64,000 nucleotides of DNA, taken from positions 4,650,001-4,714,000 of the forward strand of contig NZ_CP043575.1 of assembly GCF_014076495.1 (NCBI RefSeq). The letters are read 5' to 3'. The notes beneath the pieces are model-generated. The model made no database searches. It worked only from the letters and a program-made list of their open reading frames with translations, and was not told where the DNA came from. The translations under genes were made by a program, and so were the position numbers. This DNA comes from Comamonas koreensis. Its GTDB lineage: Bacteria; Pseudomonadota; Gammaproteobacteria; Burkholderiales; Burkholderiaceae_C. Below are positions 49,024 to 57,453 of this stretch, one piece after another (position 1 is the stretch's first letter; every line of letters begins with the position of its first letter).

Positions 49024-50757
49024 ATGCCTGACATCAACACCCCCCCCAAAGCCGTCGCCCTCCCCGGCATTGCCAGAGCGCTGGTAGCCAGTGGAAAGCT
49101 TCCTGTTGCCAAGGCGGAGGCCTTGTACGCCACCAGTCTCAAAAGCAAGAACAGCTTCATTGGAGAGCTGGTGGCCAGTGGTGCCGTCTCCGGCAGCGAT
49201 GTAGCCAGCATCATCTCGACGGTCTATGGCGCGCCGCTGGTCGACCTCGATGCTATCGATTTGACCCGGCTGGCAACAGGTTTGCTTGATCCCAAACTGG
49301 CGCTCAGCAACAAGATCATTCCCCTGGCCAAACGCGGCAACCGGCTGATCGTCGTTACCGCCGACCCGACCGACCACTCGGTGGCCGAGCAGATCAAGTT
49401 CTCCACCCAGCTGAGCGTGGACTGGGTGATTGCAGAACATTCCAAGCTGGTCAAGGCGCTGGAGTCTGTTGCGAAAAAGGGCGGCGACAACATCCAGGAC
49501 ATGATCACCGGCGATGTCAACCTCAATGAATTCGAGATTGATGATGAGTCGGTGAACACCGACACCGCGAGCAATGACGGAGATGAGGTCGAAGATGCGC
49601 CCATCGTCAAGTTTTTGCAGAAGATGCTGATTGACGCATTCAATATGCGTGCATCGGACTTGCATTTCGAACCCTATGAGCACCAGTACCGCATCCGCTT
49701 TCGCATCGATGGAGAGCTGCGCGAAATCGCTTCGCCGCCCCCGGGCATCAAGGACAAGCTGGCATCGCGGATCAAGGTGATCTCGCGCCTGGATATCTCG
49801 GAAAAGCGCGTGCCGCAGGACGGCCGCATGAAGCTCAAGATCGGCGCGGATCGGGTGATCGATTTCCGGGTCAGCACCTTGCCCACCTTGTTTGGCGAAA
49901 AGATCGTGATCCGTATTCTCGATCCGAGCAGCGCCAAGCTGGGCATTGATGCACTGGGCTATGAGCCCGAAGAGAAGGAGCGCCTGCTCAGCGCCATCAA
50001 GCGCCCGTACGGCATGATTCTGGTCACGGGGCCCACGGGTTCGGGCAAGACCGTGTCGCTCTACACCTGCCTGAATATTCTCAATACGCCAGCGGTCAAT
50101 ATAGCGACTGCCGAAGACCCGTCGGAAATCAACCTGCCCGGGGTCAACCAGGTCAATGTCAATGAAAAGGCCGGTCTGACCTTTGCGACCGCGCTCAAGT
50201 CCTTTCTGCGCCAGGATCCCGACATCATCATGGTCGGTGAAATCCGTGACCTGGAGACGGCCGACATCGCCATCAAGGCGGCGCAGACCGGTCACTTGGT
50301 GCTGTCGACCCTGCACACCAACGACGCCCCCACCACCTTGACGCGTATGCGCAATATGGGGATCGCGCCCTTCAATATCGCGTCGAGCGTGATCTTGATC
50401 ACCGCGCAGCGCCTGGCACGCAAGCTCTGCCCGATCTGCAAGCGCCCCACCGAAATCCCCCATGAAGCGCTGCTGGAAGCGGGCTTCAAGGAAGAGGACC
50501 TGGATGGCACCTGGATGCCCTACGAGCCCGTTGGCTGCGACGCCTGCAACAATGGCTACAAGGGCCGCCTGGGCATCTACCAAGTGATGCCCATCTCCGA
50601 AGAAACACAGCGCATCATCTTGCGCGATGGCAGCGCACTGGAAATCGCCGAGCAAGCCGACATAGAAAATGTCCGCTCCTTGCGCACGTCAGGCCTGCAC
50701 AAAGTCAAAAAGGGACTGACCTCACTCGAAGAGGTCTTAGCCGTCACCAACGAATAA
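49024..50757 (+). CDS. pilB: Type IV pilus assembly ATPase PilB
   Basis: Cytoplasmic hexameric ATPase that drives pilus extension, 577 residues. The N-terminal MshEN-like domain is followed by the T2SSE domain with Walker A GPTGSGKT (Lys342) and Walker B-type GEIRDLETADIA. The C-terminal region has the zinc-binding cysteines CPIC and CDAC. First of pilBCD; the gap from ispB is 165 bases. The major pilin gene is not in this window. Confidence 0.96.
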   Translation: MPDINTPPKAVALPGIARALVASGKLPVAKAEALYATSLKSKNSFIGELVASGAVSGSDVASIISTVYGAPLVDLDAIDLTRLATGLLDPKLALSNKIIPLAKRGNRLIVVTADPTDHSVAEQIKFSTQLSVDWVIAEHSKLVKALESVAKKGGDNIQDMITGDVNLNEFEIDDESVNTDTASNDGDEVEDAPIVKFLQKMLIDAFNMRASDLHFEPYEHQYRIRFRIDGELREIASPPPGIKDKLASRIKVISRLDISEKRVPQDGRMKLKIGADRVIDFRVSTLPTLFGEKIVIRILDPSSAKLGIDALGYEPEEKERLLSAIKRPYGMILVTGPTGSGKTVSLYTCLNILNTPAVNIATAEDPSEINLPGVNQVNVNEKAGLTFATALKSFLRQDPDIIMVGEIRDLETADIAIKAAQTGHLVLSTLHTNDAPTTLTRMRNMGIAPFNIASSVILITAQRLARKLCPICKRPTEIPHEALLEAGFKEEDLDGTWMPYEPVGCDACNNGYKGRLGIYQVMPISEETQRIILRDGSALEIAEQADIENVRSLRTSGLHKVKKGLTSLEEVLAVTNE

Positions 50758-50777
50758 AGCAATGAGGGCAGGGATAA

Positions 50778-51998
50778 ATGGCAACCACAGTCAACAAGAA
50801 AACATCGAACGAAGCCGTTTATGAGTGGGAAGGCAAGGACCGCAACGGCAAGATCGTGCGCGGCGAGTCCCGCGCGGGTGGAGAAAACCAGGTCATCGCG
50901 TCGCTGCGCCGGCAGGGCATTTTGCCGTCCAAGATCAAAAAGCGCCGCATGCGCTCGGGCAAGCGCATCAAGCCCAAGGACATCGCCTTGTTCACGCGCC
51001 AGCTGGCCACGATGATGAAGGCCGGTGTGCCTTTGCTGCAGGCTTTTGACATTGTCGGCCGGGGCAGCACCAACCCCAGCGTGACCAAGCTGCTCAACGA
51101 TGTACGCAGCGATGTGGAGTCGGGCTCGTCACTGAGCACCGCCTTTCGCCGCCATCCGATGTACTTCAATGCGCTGTATTGCAACCTCGTCGAGGCCGGT
51201 GAGGCAGCCGGTATTTTGGAAGGCCTGCTCGACCGCTTGGCCACCTACATGGAAAAGACCGAGGCCATCAAGAGCAAGATCCGCTCGGCCCTGATGTACC
51301 CGACTTCGGTGATCATCGTCGCCTTTGTCGTGGTGGCCATCATCATGATCTTTGTGATTCCGGCGTTCAAAGAGGTGTTTACGTCGTTTGGCGCCGACCT
51401 GCCCGGCCCCACCTTGATCGTGATGGCCATCAGTGATTTCTTTGTCAGTTACTGGTACCTGATCTTTTTTGGCATTGGCGGCAGCATCTACTTCTTTTTG
51501 CAGGCCTGGAAGCGCAGCGAGAAAATGCAGCGCACCATGGACCGCTGGCTGCTGAAGGTGCCGATCTTTGGCCCCTTGATTGAAAAATCCTGCGTGGCAC
51601 GCTGGACGCGCACCTTGTCGACCATGTTTGCAGCTGGTGTTCCCCTGGTCGAAGCGCTGGACTCGGTGGGTGGCGCCTCCGGCAATGCCGTGTTTGCGGT
51701 GGCAACCGAGAAGATCCAGGCGCAGGTCTCTACCGGCACCAGCCTCACAGTCGCCATGTCGGATGCCCATGTGTTCCCCTCGATGGTGCTGCAGATGTGC
51801 GCGATCGGTGAGGAATCCGGCTCCATCGACCATATGCTGGGCAAAGCGGCAGACTTTTACGAAGCCGAGGTGGACGAGGCCGTTGCCGGCCTGTCCAGCC
51901 TGATGGAGCCCATCATCATCGTGTTTCTGGGCACGATCATCGGCGGCATTGTGGTGTCGATGTACCTGCCGATCTTCAAGCTGGGCCAGGTGGTGTAA
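50778..51998 (+). CDS. pilC: Type IV pilus inner-membrane platform protein PilC
   Basis: Integral membrane platform of the pilus machine, 406 residues, with two T2SSF domains. The N-terminal half has KRIKPKDIALFTRQLATMMKAGVPLLQAFDIV; three membrane helices are visible, one near the C-terminus (EPIIIVFLGTIIGGIVVSMY). It is between pilB (20-base gap) and pilD (2-base gap). Confidence 0.96.
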   Translation: MATTVNKKTSNEAVYEWEGKDRNGKIVRGESRAGGENQVIASLRRQGILPSKIKKRRMRSGKRIKPKDIALFTRQLATMMKAGVPLLQAFDIVGRGSTNPSVTKLLNDVRSDVESGSSLSTAFRRHPMYFNALYCNLVEAGEAAGILEGLLDRLATYMEKTEAIKSKIRSALMYPTSVIIVAFVVVAIIMIFVIPAFKEVFTSFGADLPGPTLIVMAISDFFVSYWYLIFFGIGGSIYFFLQAWKRSEKMQRTMDRWLLKVPIFGPLIEKSCVARWTRTLSTMFAAGVPLVEALDSVGGASGNAVFAVATEKIQAQVSTGTSLTVAMSDAHVFPSMVLQMCAIGEESGSIDHMLGKAADFYEAEVDEAVAGLSSLMEPIIIVFLGTIIGGIVVSMYLPIFKLGQVV

Positions 51999-52000
51999 GC

Positions 52001-52876
52001 ATGTCAGAAGCGCAATTGAACACAGGGCTGTTTGCCCTGCTGGGCCTGCTGGTGGGCAGCTTTTTGAATGTGGTGGTGCACCGCCTGCCGCTGATGCTGG
52101 AACGCCAATGGCGGCGTGATGCCCAGGACATGCTGGCAGCTACGGACAGTACCCAAGCACCGCAGGCAGCGCCTGAGGCTGATGTCAAAACAGACCGCTT
52201 TAACCTCTGGACCCCCGCCTCACGCTGCCCCCATTGCAGCCACCAGATCCGCTGGTACGAGAACGTGCCCGTGGTCAGCTGGCTTTTTCTGAAGGGGCGC
52301 TGCAGCCAGTGCAAAGCGCGTATTTCTGCCCGCTACCCCGTCGTAGAAATCGCCAACAGCCTGCTCTGGGCCTACTGCATCCACCGCTGGGGCCTGGGCG
52401 CCACGGGCCTGGCCTGGTGCTTTTTTGCATCGGTGCTGCTGACTGCGGCGCTGATCGACTGGGACACGACCCTGCTGCCCGATGACCTGACCTTGCCGCT
52501 GCTCTGGGCAGGCTTGCTGGCCAGTGCGATGGGCTGGATCGATGTGCCGCTCAAGGACTCGCTGTTTGGTGCCGCCATTGGCTACCTGGCGCTCTGGCTC
52601 ATTTACTGGGCCTTCAAGCTGCTGACCGGCAAGGAAGGCATGGGCTATGGTGATTTCAAGCTGCTGGCTGCGCTGGGCGCCTGGTTTGGCTGGCAAGCGC
52701 TGATACCTATTGCACTGTTTTCGTCGGTGGTGGGCGCGGTGATCGGCATTGCCATGAAGATCTTTTCCAACCTGCGCGAAGGCGGCTATATCCCCTTTGG
52801 CCCCTTTCTCGCAGGTGCCGGCTTCTTGGTCATGTGGTTCGGCACCGGTATCGTCGACCGCCTGCTGCAGCCCTGA
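52001..52876 (+). CDS. pilD: Prepilin peptidase/N-methyltransferase PilD
   Basis: Membrane aspartic protease that cleaves type IV prepilin leaders and methylates the new N-terminus. It has 291 residues. The zinc-binding cysteines are Cys76, Cys79, Cys101 and Cys104. The catalytic Asp residues lie in LIDWDTTLLPDD (Asp153/155) and GMGYGDFKLL (Asp218). The usual domain order is kept. coaE follows with a one-base gap. Confidence 0.96.
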   Translation: MSEAQLNTGLFALLGLLVGSFLNVVVHRLPLMLERQWRRDAQDMLAATDSTQAPQAAPEADVKTDRFNLWTPASRCPHCSHQIRWYENVPVVSWLFLKGRCSQCKARISARYPVVEIANSLLWAYCIHRWGLGATGLAWCFFASVLLTAALIDWDTTLLPDDLTLPLLWAGLLASAMGWIDVPLKDSLFGAAIGYLALWLIYWAFKLLTGKEGMGYGDFKLLAALGAWFGWQALIPIALFSSVVGAVIGIAMKIFSNLREGGYIPFGPFLAGAGFLVMWFGTGIVDRLLQP

Positions 52877-52877
52877 T

Positions 52878-53507
52878 ATGCGGCCACGCATTGGCGTTAC
52901 CGGGGGTATTGGCAGCGGCAAAAGCACCGTCGCCCAGGGCTTTGCCAAATGGGGCTGCCATGTGATCGATGCCGACCGCATTGCCCGCGAGTTGACCCTG
53001 CCGGGCGGCGCGGCTATCGTCCCGATTGCGGCGCAGATGGGTGCCCACTTTATCGATGCGGACGGTGCGCTCGACCGCGCACAGATGCGCGAAGCCGCCT
53101 TTCGCGATCCCGCCTACAAGGCACTGCTCGAAGCGATCTTGCACCCCTTGATCCGCCAACAGATTGACCAGCAGTACCAGCATGCCTGCAGCGCCACCAA
53201 TTCGCCCCTGGTAATCTTCGATATCCCGCTGCTGGCCGAGTCCAGCCAGTGGAGCCCACGCCTGGACCAGGTCATCGTGGTCGATTGCCTGGAGAGCACG
53301 CAAATAGCCCGCGTGCAGCAGCGAAATCAGCTGGCCGCGTCAGCGATCGAGGCCATCATGGCCCAGCAAGCGAGCCGGCTGCAGCGCCTGCGCAAGGCCG
53401 ATTGGGTGCTGTGGAATGAAACGCTGTCGTTACAAGCGCTAGGCGAGGCCGTATTCGACCTATACAATGAATTGATAGCGAACTACCGCCCTCTGCAGCC
53501 CGACTGA
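52878..53507 (+). CDS. coaE: Dephospho-CoA kinase
   Basis: Last step of coenzyme A synthesis, ATP-dependent. It has 209 residues with the P-loop GGIGSGKST (Lys15). The CoA-domain segment HVIDADRIARELTLPGG fits. It follows pilD by one base and precedes zapD by three, a conserved pilD-coaE-zapD-yacG order also seen in gammaproteobacteria. Confidence 0.97.
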   Translation: MRPRIGVTGGIGSGKSTVAQGFAKWGCHVIDADRIARELTLPGGAAIVPIAAQMGAHFIDADGALDRAQMREAAFRDPAYKALLEAILHPLIRQQIDQQYQHACSATNSPLVIFDIPLLAESSQWSPRLDQVIVVDCLESTQIARVQQRNQLAASAIEAIMAQQASRLQRLRKADWVLWNETLSLQALGEAVFDLYNELIANYRPLQPD

Positions 53508-53510
53508 TCC

Positions 53511-54266
53511 GTGATAATTTACGAGTACCCCTTCAACGAACGTGTGCGAGCCTATCTCCGCCTGGAGTACCTGCTGCGCCGGCTTGACGTACTCCTGCAG
53601 CGCGACACGGACATCGACCACCATTTCGCCATCACCACCTTGTTCGAGGTGATGGATGTAGCCTCCCGCAGCGACCTCAAGACCGACCTGCTCAAGGACC
53701 TCGAACGCCAGCGCCAGCAGTTCAATGCCTACCGCGACAACCCGATGATCGCCGTGGACATGCTCGACAAGGTGATTGGCCAGATCGACGCTGCCCACAG
53801 CGAGTTGCGGGCCCAGAACGGCAAGCCCAGCCAGTTGCTGATCGAGAACGAATGGCTGATGGCCATCCGCAACCGCACCGGCATCCCTGGCGGCACCTGC
53901 ACCTTTGACCTGCCCAGCTACCACGCCTGGCTGCATGCCGACAGCAACAGCCGCCGCGCCGATCTGCAAAGCTGGACGGCCTGTTTTGCGCCGCTGGCCA
54001 GCGCCCTCATCTTGCTGCTGCGGCTCTTTCGGGATGCGGGTGCGCCGCAGCGCATTGCAACCGTGCGCGGCCAGTTCCAGCAGAACCTGCCCCAGGGCCG
54101 CATCTACCAGCTGCTGCGCCTCAAGATCGACCCCAGCTCCAGCCTCGTGCCCGAGATCAGCGGCAACCGCCTGATGATCTCGATACGCATGCTGCAAAAG
54201 ACCGACAGCGGGCAGCTGGCGTTGACCACACAGGATGGCCAGTACGAGATGGTGCTCTGCGCCTGA
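53511..54266 (+). CDS. zapD: Cell division protein ZapD
   Basis: FtsZ-bundling protein of 251 residues, cytoplasmic and helical. It begins IIYEYPFNERVRAYLRLEYL, the ZapD/DUF1342 signature. The start is GTG at 53511. It lies three bases after coaE. Confidence 0.95.
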   Translation: MIIYEYPFNERVRAYLRLEYLLRRLDVLLQRDTDIDHHFAITTLFEVMDVASRSDLKTDLLKDLERQRQQFNAYRDNPMIAVDMLDKVIGQIDAAHSELRAQNGKPSQLLIENEWLMAIRNRTGIPGGTCTFDLPSYHAWLHADSNSRRADLQSWTACFAPLASALILLLRLFRDAGAPQRIATVRGQFQQNLPQGRIYQLLRLKIDPSSSLVPEISGNRLMISIRMLQKTDSGQLALTTQDGQYEMVLCA

Positions 54267-54327
54267 AGAGCCACCTCCAAAACCGCGCAGCCATCGCGCC
54301 AGCCGGCTGGCGCCCTACAATGCCTGC

Positions 54328-54540
54328 ATGAGTTCTTCCGCAGACAACGCACTCCCCAGCATCCAGTGCCCCCAGTGTGGCGGCCCTTCCAGCTTTGCAC
54401 GCAGCAACAGGTTTCGCCCTTTTTGCAGCGAGCGCTGCAAGCTCATTGACCTGGGCGCCTGGGGCAATGAGGATTTTCGGGTGCCCGCCCAATCGCCACC
54501 GCTGGACCAGCCCTACGGTGATCCCCGGCTGGAAGACTGA
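54328..54540 (+). CDS. yacG: DNA gyrase inhibitor YacG
   Basis: A zinc protein of 70 residues with Cys14, Cys17, Cys33 and Cys37 (CPQCGG and PFCSERCKLIDLGAW). E. coli YacG binds GyrB and blocks DNA binding. Its place after zapD is conserved. Confidence 0.93.
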   Translation: MSSSADNALPSIQCPQCGGPSSFARSNRFRPFCSERCKLIDLGAWGNEDFRVPAQSPPLDQPYGDPRLED

Positions 54541-54555
54541 GCCCCCCGACGTTTA

Positions 54556-54587
54556 GCAACCGCAGCACTTGGCGGTGCTGCCGTTGC
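54556..54587. terminator. Hairpin between convergent yacG and mutT-type genes
   Basis: GCAAC-c-GCAGCAC pairs with GTGCTGC-c-GTTGC around a six-base loop (one C/C mismatch). A TTATTT tail follows on the plus strand. It touches the stop of the minus-strand gene at 54588 and likely terminates yacG transcripts. Confidence 0.6.
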
Positions 54588-55061
54588 TTATTTCACTGCA
54601 GCTTGCGCCGCCTGCACATAGGCTTCCGCATCAAAAGGCAGCCCACGCTCCTCGCTCAGCCATTGCAGCACCGGGAAGGAGCCTTCCAGCACCGGGCTCA
54701 CCGTCAGCGGCAACTGCTGCCAGGACATCTGCTGGCCTTCACGCATCTCAAAATCACCCGACCACTGCGTCACCTTGCACCAGTGCAAGCGCACCAAGGC
54801 ATGGCTGTAGTCATGCTCGGTCACCTTCCAGGCGATGCAGTTTTCGATGCGGATGCCCAGCTCCTCGACCAGCTCACGGCGCAGCGCCTCTTCGACGGTC
54901 TCGCCCGCTTCGAGCTTGCCGCCGGGAAACTCCCACCAGCCCGCGCGGGGCTTGCCCAGGGGGCGGCTGGTTATCAGCAGGGCATTGTCACTTTCGCGGA
55001 TCAGCACGCCCACAGCCACTTCGGTGTGGCTGCGGGTCTCGGTGGTATCAGTCTGGCTCAT
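54588..55061 (-). CDS. mutT: MutT-type Nudix hydrolase (8-oxo-dGTP diphosphatase)
   Basis: Nudix hydrolase of 157 residues predicted to clean 8-oxo-dGTP from the nucleotide pool. The Nudix box is at 47-70 (GGKLEAGETVEEALRRELVEE region), and PRAGWWEFPGGK before it matches MutT. It lies downstream of the DUF815 ATPase gene with a 38-base gap. Confidence 0.87.
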   Translation of the reverse strand: MSQTDTTETRSHTEVAVGVLIRESDNALLITSRPLGKPRAGWWEFPGGKLEAGETVEEALRRELVEELGIRIENCIAWKVTEHDYSHALVRLHWCKVTQWSGDFEMREGQQMSWQQLPLTVSPVLEGSFPVLQWLSEERGLPFDAEAYVQAAQAAVK

Positions 55062-55099
55062 AGGTCTTCATGGGCTGCCAGCACAGCAGCCCGGTATAT

Positions 55100-56056
55100 T
55101 CAATCCTGGGCCTCTTCGCCCAGGTCGGCCACATCGGCAATTTTCTGGCGACCTTGCACCTCGCGGTGGCTGCGGCCAGCCCAGTCACGGGCAAACTGGT
55201 GGGCCACCCGGCCGCTGCGCGAGCCGCGCTCCAGCGCCCAGACCAGGGCCTCGGGCCGGGCAGCCTCGATATCCGCCTCCGCCACACCCAGCGCTGAGAG
55301 CCACTGGCCCACTACGCGCAGGTACTCGTCCTGGCTGAACGGGTAGAAACTCACCCACAGGCCAAAACGCTCGGACAGCGAAATCTTCTCTTCCACCACT
55401 TCGCCGGGGTGGATCTCGCCGTTCTCGCCCTTTTGCTGGGCCAGGTTGTCGGTCATGTACTCGGGCAGCAGATGGCGCCGGTTGCTGGTCGCATAGACCA
55501 GCACATTCGGTGTGGCCGCAGAGACCGAGCCATCCAGGATCGACTTCATCGCCTTGTAGCCGGGCTCGCCCTCTTCAAAACTCAGGTCATCGCAGTAGAT
55601 GATGAATTTCTCGGGCCGGCCAGCGACCACATCGACGATATCAGGCAGGTCGGTGAGATCGGCCTTGTCCACCTCGATGAGGCGCAGGCCCTGGGGCGCA
55701 TAGGCATGCAGGCAGGCGCGGATCAGGGACGACTTGCCAGTACCGCGCGCGCCCGTCAGCAGCACATTGTTGGCGGTGCTGCCTTGCACAAACTGCTCGG
55801 TGTTGCGCGCAATCTTCTCTTTTTGCCCGTCGATGTTCTGCAGGTCGGACAAGGACATCGCCCCGACATGGCGCACCGGCTCCAGCACGCCACAGCCATT
55901 GGCCCGCTTGCGGTAGCGCCAGGCAATGGCATCACTCCAGTCGGCCGGCGCCTGCAGCGCCTGGGGCAGGACGGACTCGATGCGCTGCATCAGCTGCTCG
56001 GCGCGCTGCACCAGGCGCTCAAGCGGGGAGAGGGAAGAGTGGGAAGACTCGGTCAT
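55100..56056 (-). CDS. DUF815-family AAA-type ATPase
   Basis: Predicted ATPase of 318 residues. Walker A is GARGTGKSSLIRA and Walker B lies in FIIYCDDLSFEEGE; sensor-like VYATSNRRHLLPE follows. The DUF815 family is broadly conserved beside argJ and mutT in betaproteobacteria, with no established function. ATG 56056 is preferred to a start at 56071. Confidence 0.88.
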   Translation of the reverse strand: MTESSHSSLSPLERLVQRAEQLMQRIESVLPQALQAPADWSDAIAWRYRKRANGCGVLEPVRHVGAMSLSDLQNIDGQKEKIARNTEQFVQGSTANNVLLTGARGTGKSSLIRACLHAYAPQGLRLIEVDKADLTDLPDIVDVVAGRPEKFIIYCDDLSFEEGEPGYKAMKSILDGSVSAATPNVLVYATSNRRHLLPEYMTDNLAQQKGENGEIHPGEVVEEKISLSERFGLWVSFYPFSQDEYLRVVGQWLSALGVAEADIEAARPEALVWALERGSRSGRVAHQFARDWAGRSHREVQGRQKIADVADLGEEAQD

Positions 56057-56141
56057 GGTATCCAGACGCACAGGGTTGGGATGCCAGCGGGGCCGGACCC
56101 CGCCCTGCTTGGGGGCAGTCCAGCGCGCTGGCCAAGCGGTA

Positions 56142-57374
56142 TCAGGAGCGGTAGTCCGCGTTGATGCTCACATAGTCATGGCTCAGGTCGCAGGTCCACA
56201 GCTGGGTGGATGCGTTGCCACGGCCCAGCTGCACGCGCACCACAATCTCCTGCTGCTTCATCACGCGCTGGCCATCGGCCTCCTGGTAGGCCGGGTTGCG
56301 GCCGCCCTGGGTGGCCACATGCACATCGTCCAGGTACAGCTCGATCTGGGTCTGGTCCAGGTCCTCGATACCGGCATAGCCCACAGCAGCCAGAATGCGT
56401 CCCAGGTTGGGGTCGCTAGCAAAGAAAGCCGTTTTGACCAGCGGCGAATGCGCAATCGCATAGGCCACCAGGCGGCATTCTTCTTCGGTACGGCCTTGCT
56501 CGACCTCGATCTGGATGAACTTGGTGGCGCCTTCGCCGTCGCGCACAATCGCTTGCGCCAGCTTTTGTGCCACTTCGCGCAGCGCAGCCATCAAGGCTTG
56601 GCCATCGGTGGTGTTCCAGTCGCTGATCGGGGCATTGCCGGCCTGGTTGGTAGCGACCACGACAAAGGAGTCATTGGTCGAGGTGTCACCATCGATGGTG
56701 ATGCGGTTGAACGACTGGTCGGCCAGGGTTTTGGCCAGCGCCGGCATCAGCTCGGGGCTGATGGCTGCGTCGGTGCCCAGAAAACTCAGCATGGTCGCCA
56801 TATTGGGGCGAATCATGCCCGCGCCCTTGCTGATGCCGGTGATCTGCACCGTCTTGCCGCCCACGGTGGCCGAGGCGGAAAACGCCTTGGGCAAGGTGTC
56901 GGTGGTCATGATGCCTTCAGCGGCCTTGGCCCAGTGGCCCGGCTGCGCATCGGCAATGGCGGCAGGCAGGCCCGCAGTGATGCGGTCCACTGGCAGCGGC
57001 TCCATGATCACGCCGGTCGAGAACGGCAGCACTTGCTGGGCATCGATCTTCAAGAGGCCTGCCAGCGCATCGCAGGTGGCGTGGGCACGGGCCAGGCCAT
57101 CGGCGCCGGTGCCGGCATTGGCATTGCCGGTGTTGATGACGATGGCGCGTATCGACTGGCTGTGGCTGGCCAGGTGTTCACGGCAGATCTGCACCGGCGC
57201 GGCACAAAAGCGGTTCTTGGTGAACACGCCAGCGACATGGCTGCCCTCGTCCAGCAAGAACACCGTCACATCCTTGCGGTTGGCCTTGCGCACGCCGGCC
57301 TCCGTCACACCAATGCGAATACCGGCGACAGGAGCCAGGTCCTGCGCTACTGGGGCTTTCAAATTGACGGGCAT
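56142..57374 (-). CDS. argJ: Bifunctional ornithine acetyltransferase / N-acetylglutamate synthase
   Basis: Transfers the acetyl group from N-acetylornithine to glutamate in the arginine cycle. It has 410 residues. The autocleavage motif [16 protein letters not shown] is present with Thr194 as nucleophile, so the chain is expected to split into alpha and beta parts. The N-terminus [21 protein letters not shown] fits ArgJ. The secA terminator lies directly upstream. Confidence 0.97.
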   Translation of the reverse strand: MPVNLKAPVAQDLAPVAGIRIGVTEAGVRKANRKDVTVFLLDEGSHVAGVFTKNRFCAAPVQICREHLASHSQSIRAIVINTGNANAGTGADGLARAHATCDALAGLLKIDAQQVLPFSTGVIMEPLPVDRITAGLPAAIADAQPGHWAKAAEGIMTTDTLPKAFSASATVGGKTVQITGISKGAGMIRPNMATMLSFLGTDAAISPELMPALAKTLADQSFNRITIDGDTSTNDSFVVVATNQAGNAPISDWNTTDGQALMAALREVAQKLAQAIVRDGEGATKFIQIEVEQGRTEEECRLVAYAIAHSPLVKTAFFASDPNLGRILAAVGYAGIEDLDQTQIELYLDDVHVATQGGRNPAYQEADGQRVMKQQEIVVRVQLGRGNASTQLWTCDLSHDYVSINADYRS

Positions 57375-57398
57375 ATCAGTCTTTTCCTTGAAACCATG

Positions 57399-57432
57399 AA
57401 AAAAACGGGCGATGAACCAGTCAAAGCCCGTT
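57399..57432 (-). terminator. Intrinsic terminator of secA
   Basis: On the minus strand AACGGGC and GCCCGTT form a seven-base stem with a 15-base loop, then TTTTTTT. It lies between secA and argJ and ends about 25 bases before the argJ start. Confidence 0.8.
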
Positions 57433-57453
57433 GTGGTGAAGCAATCCGGTAAT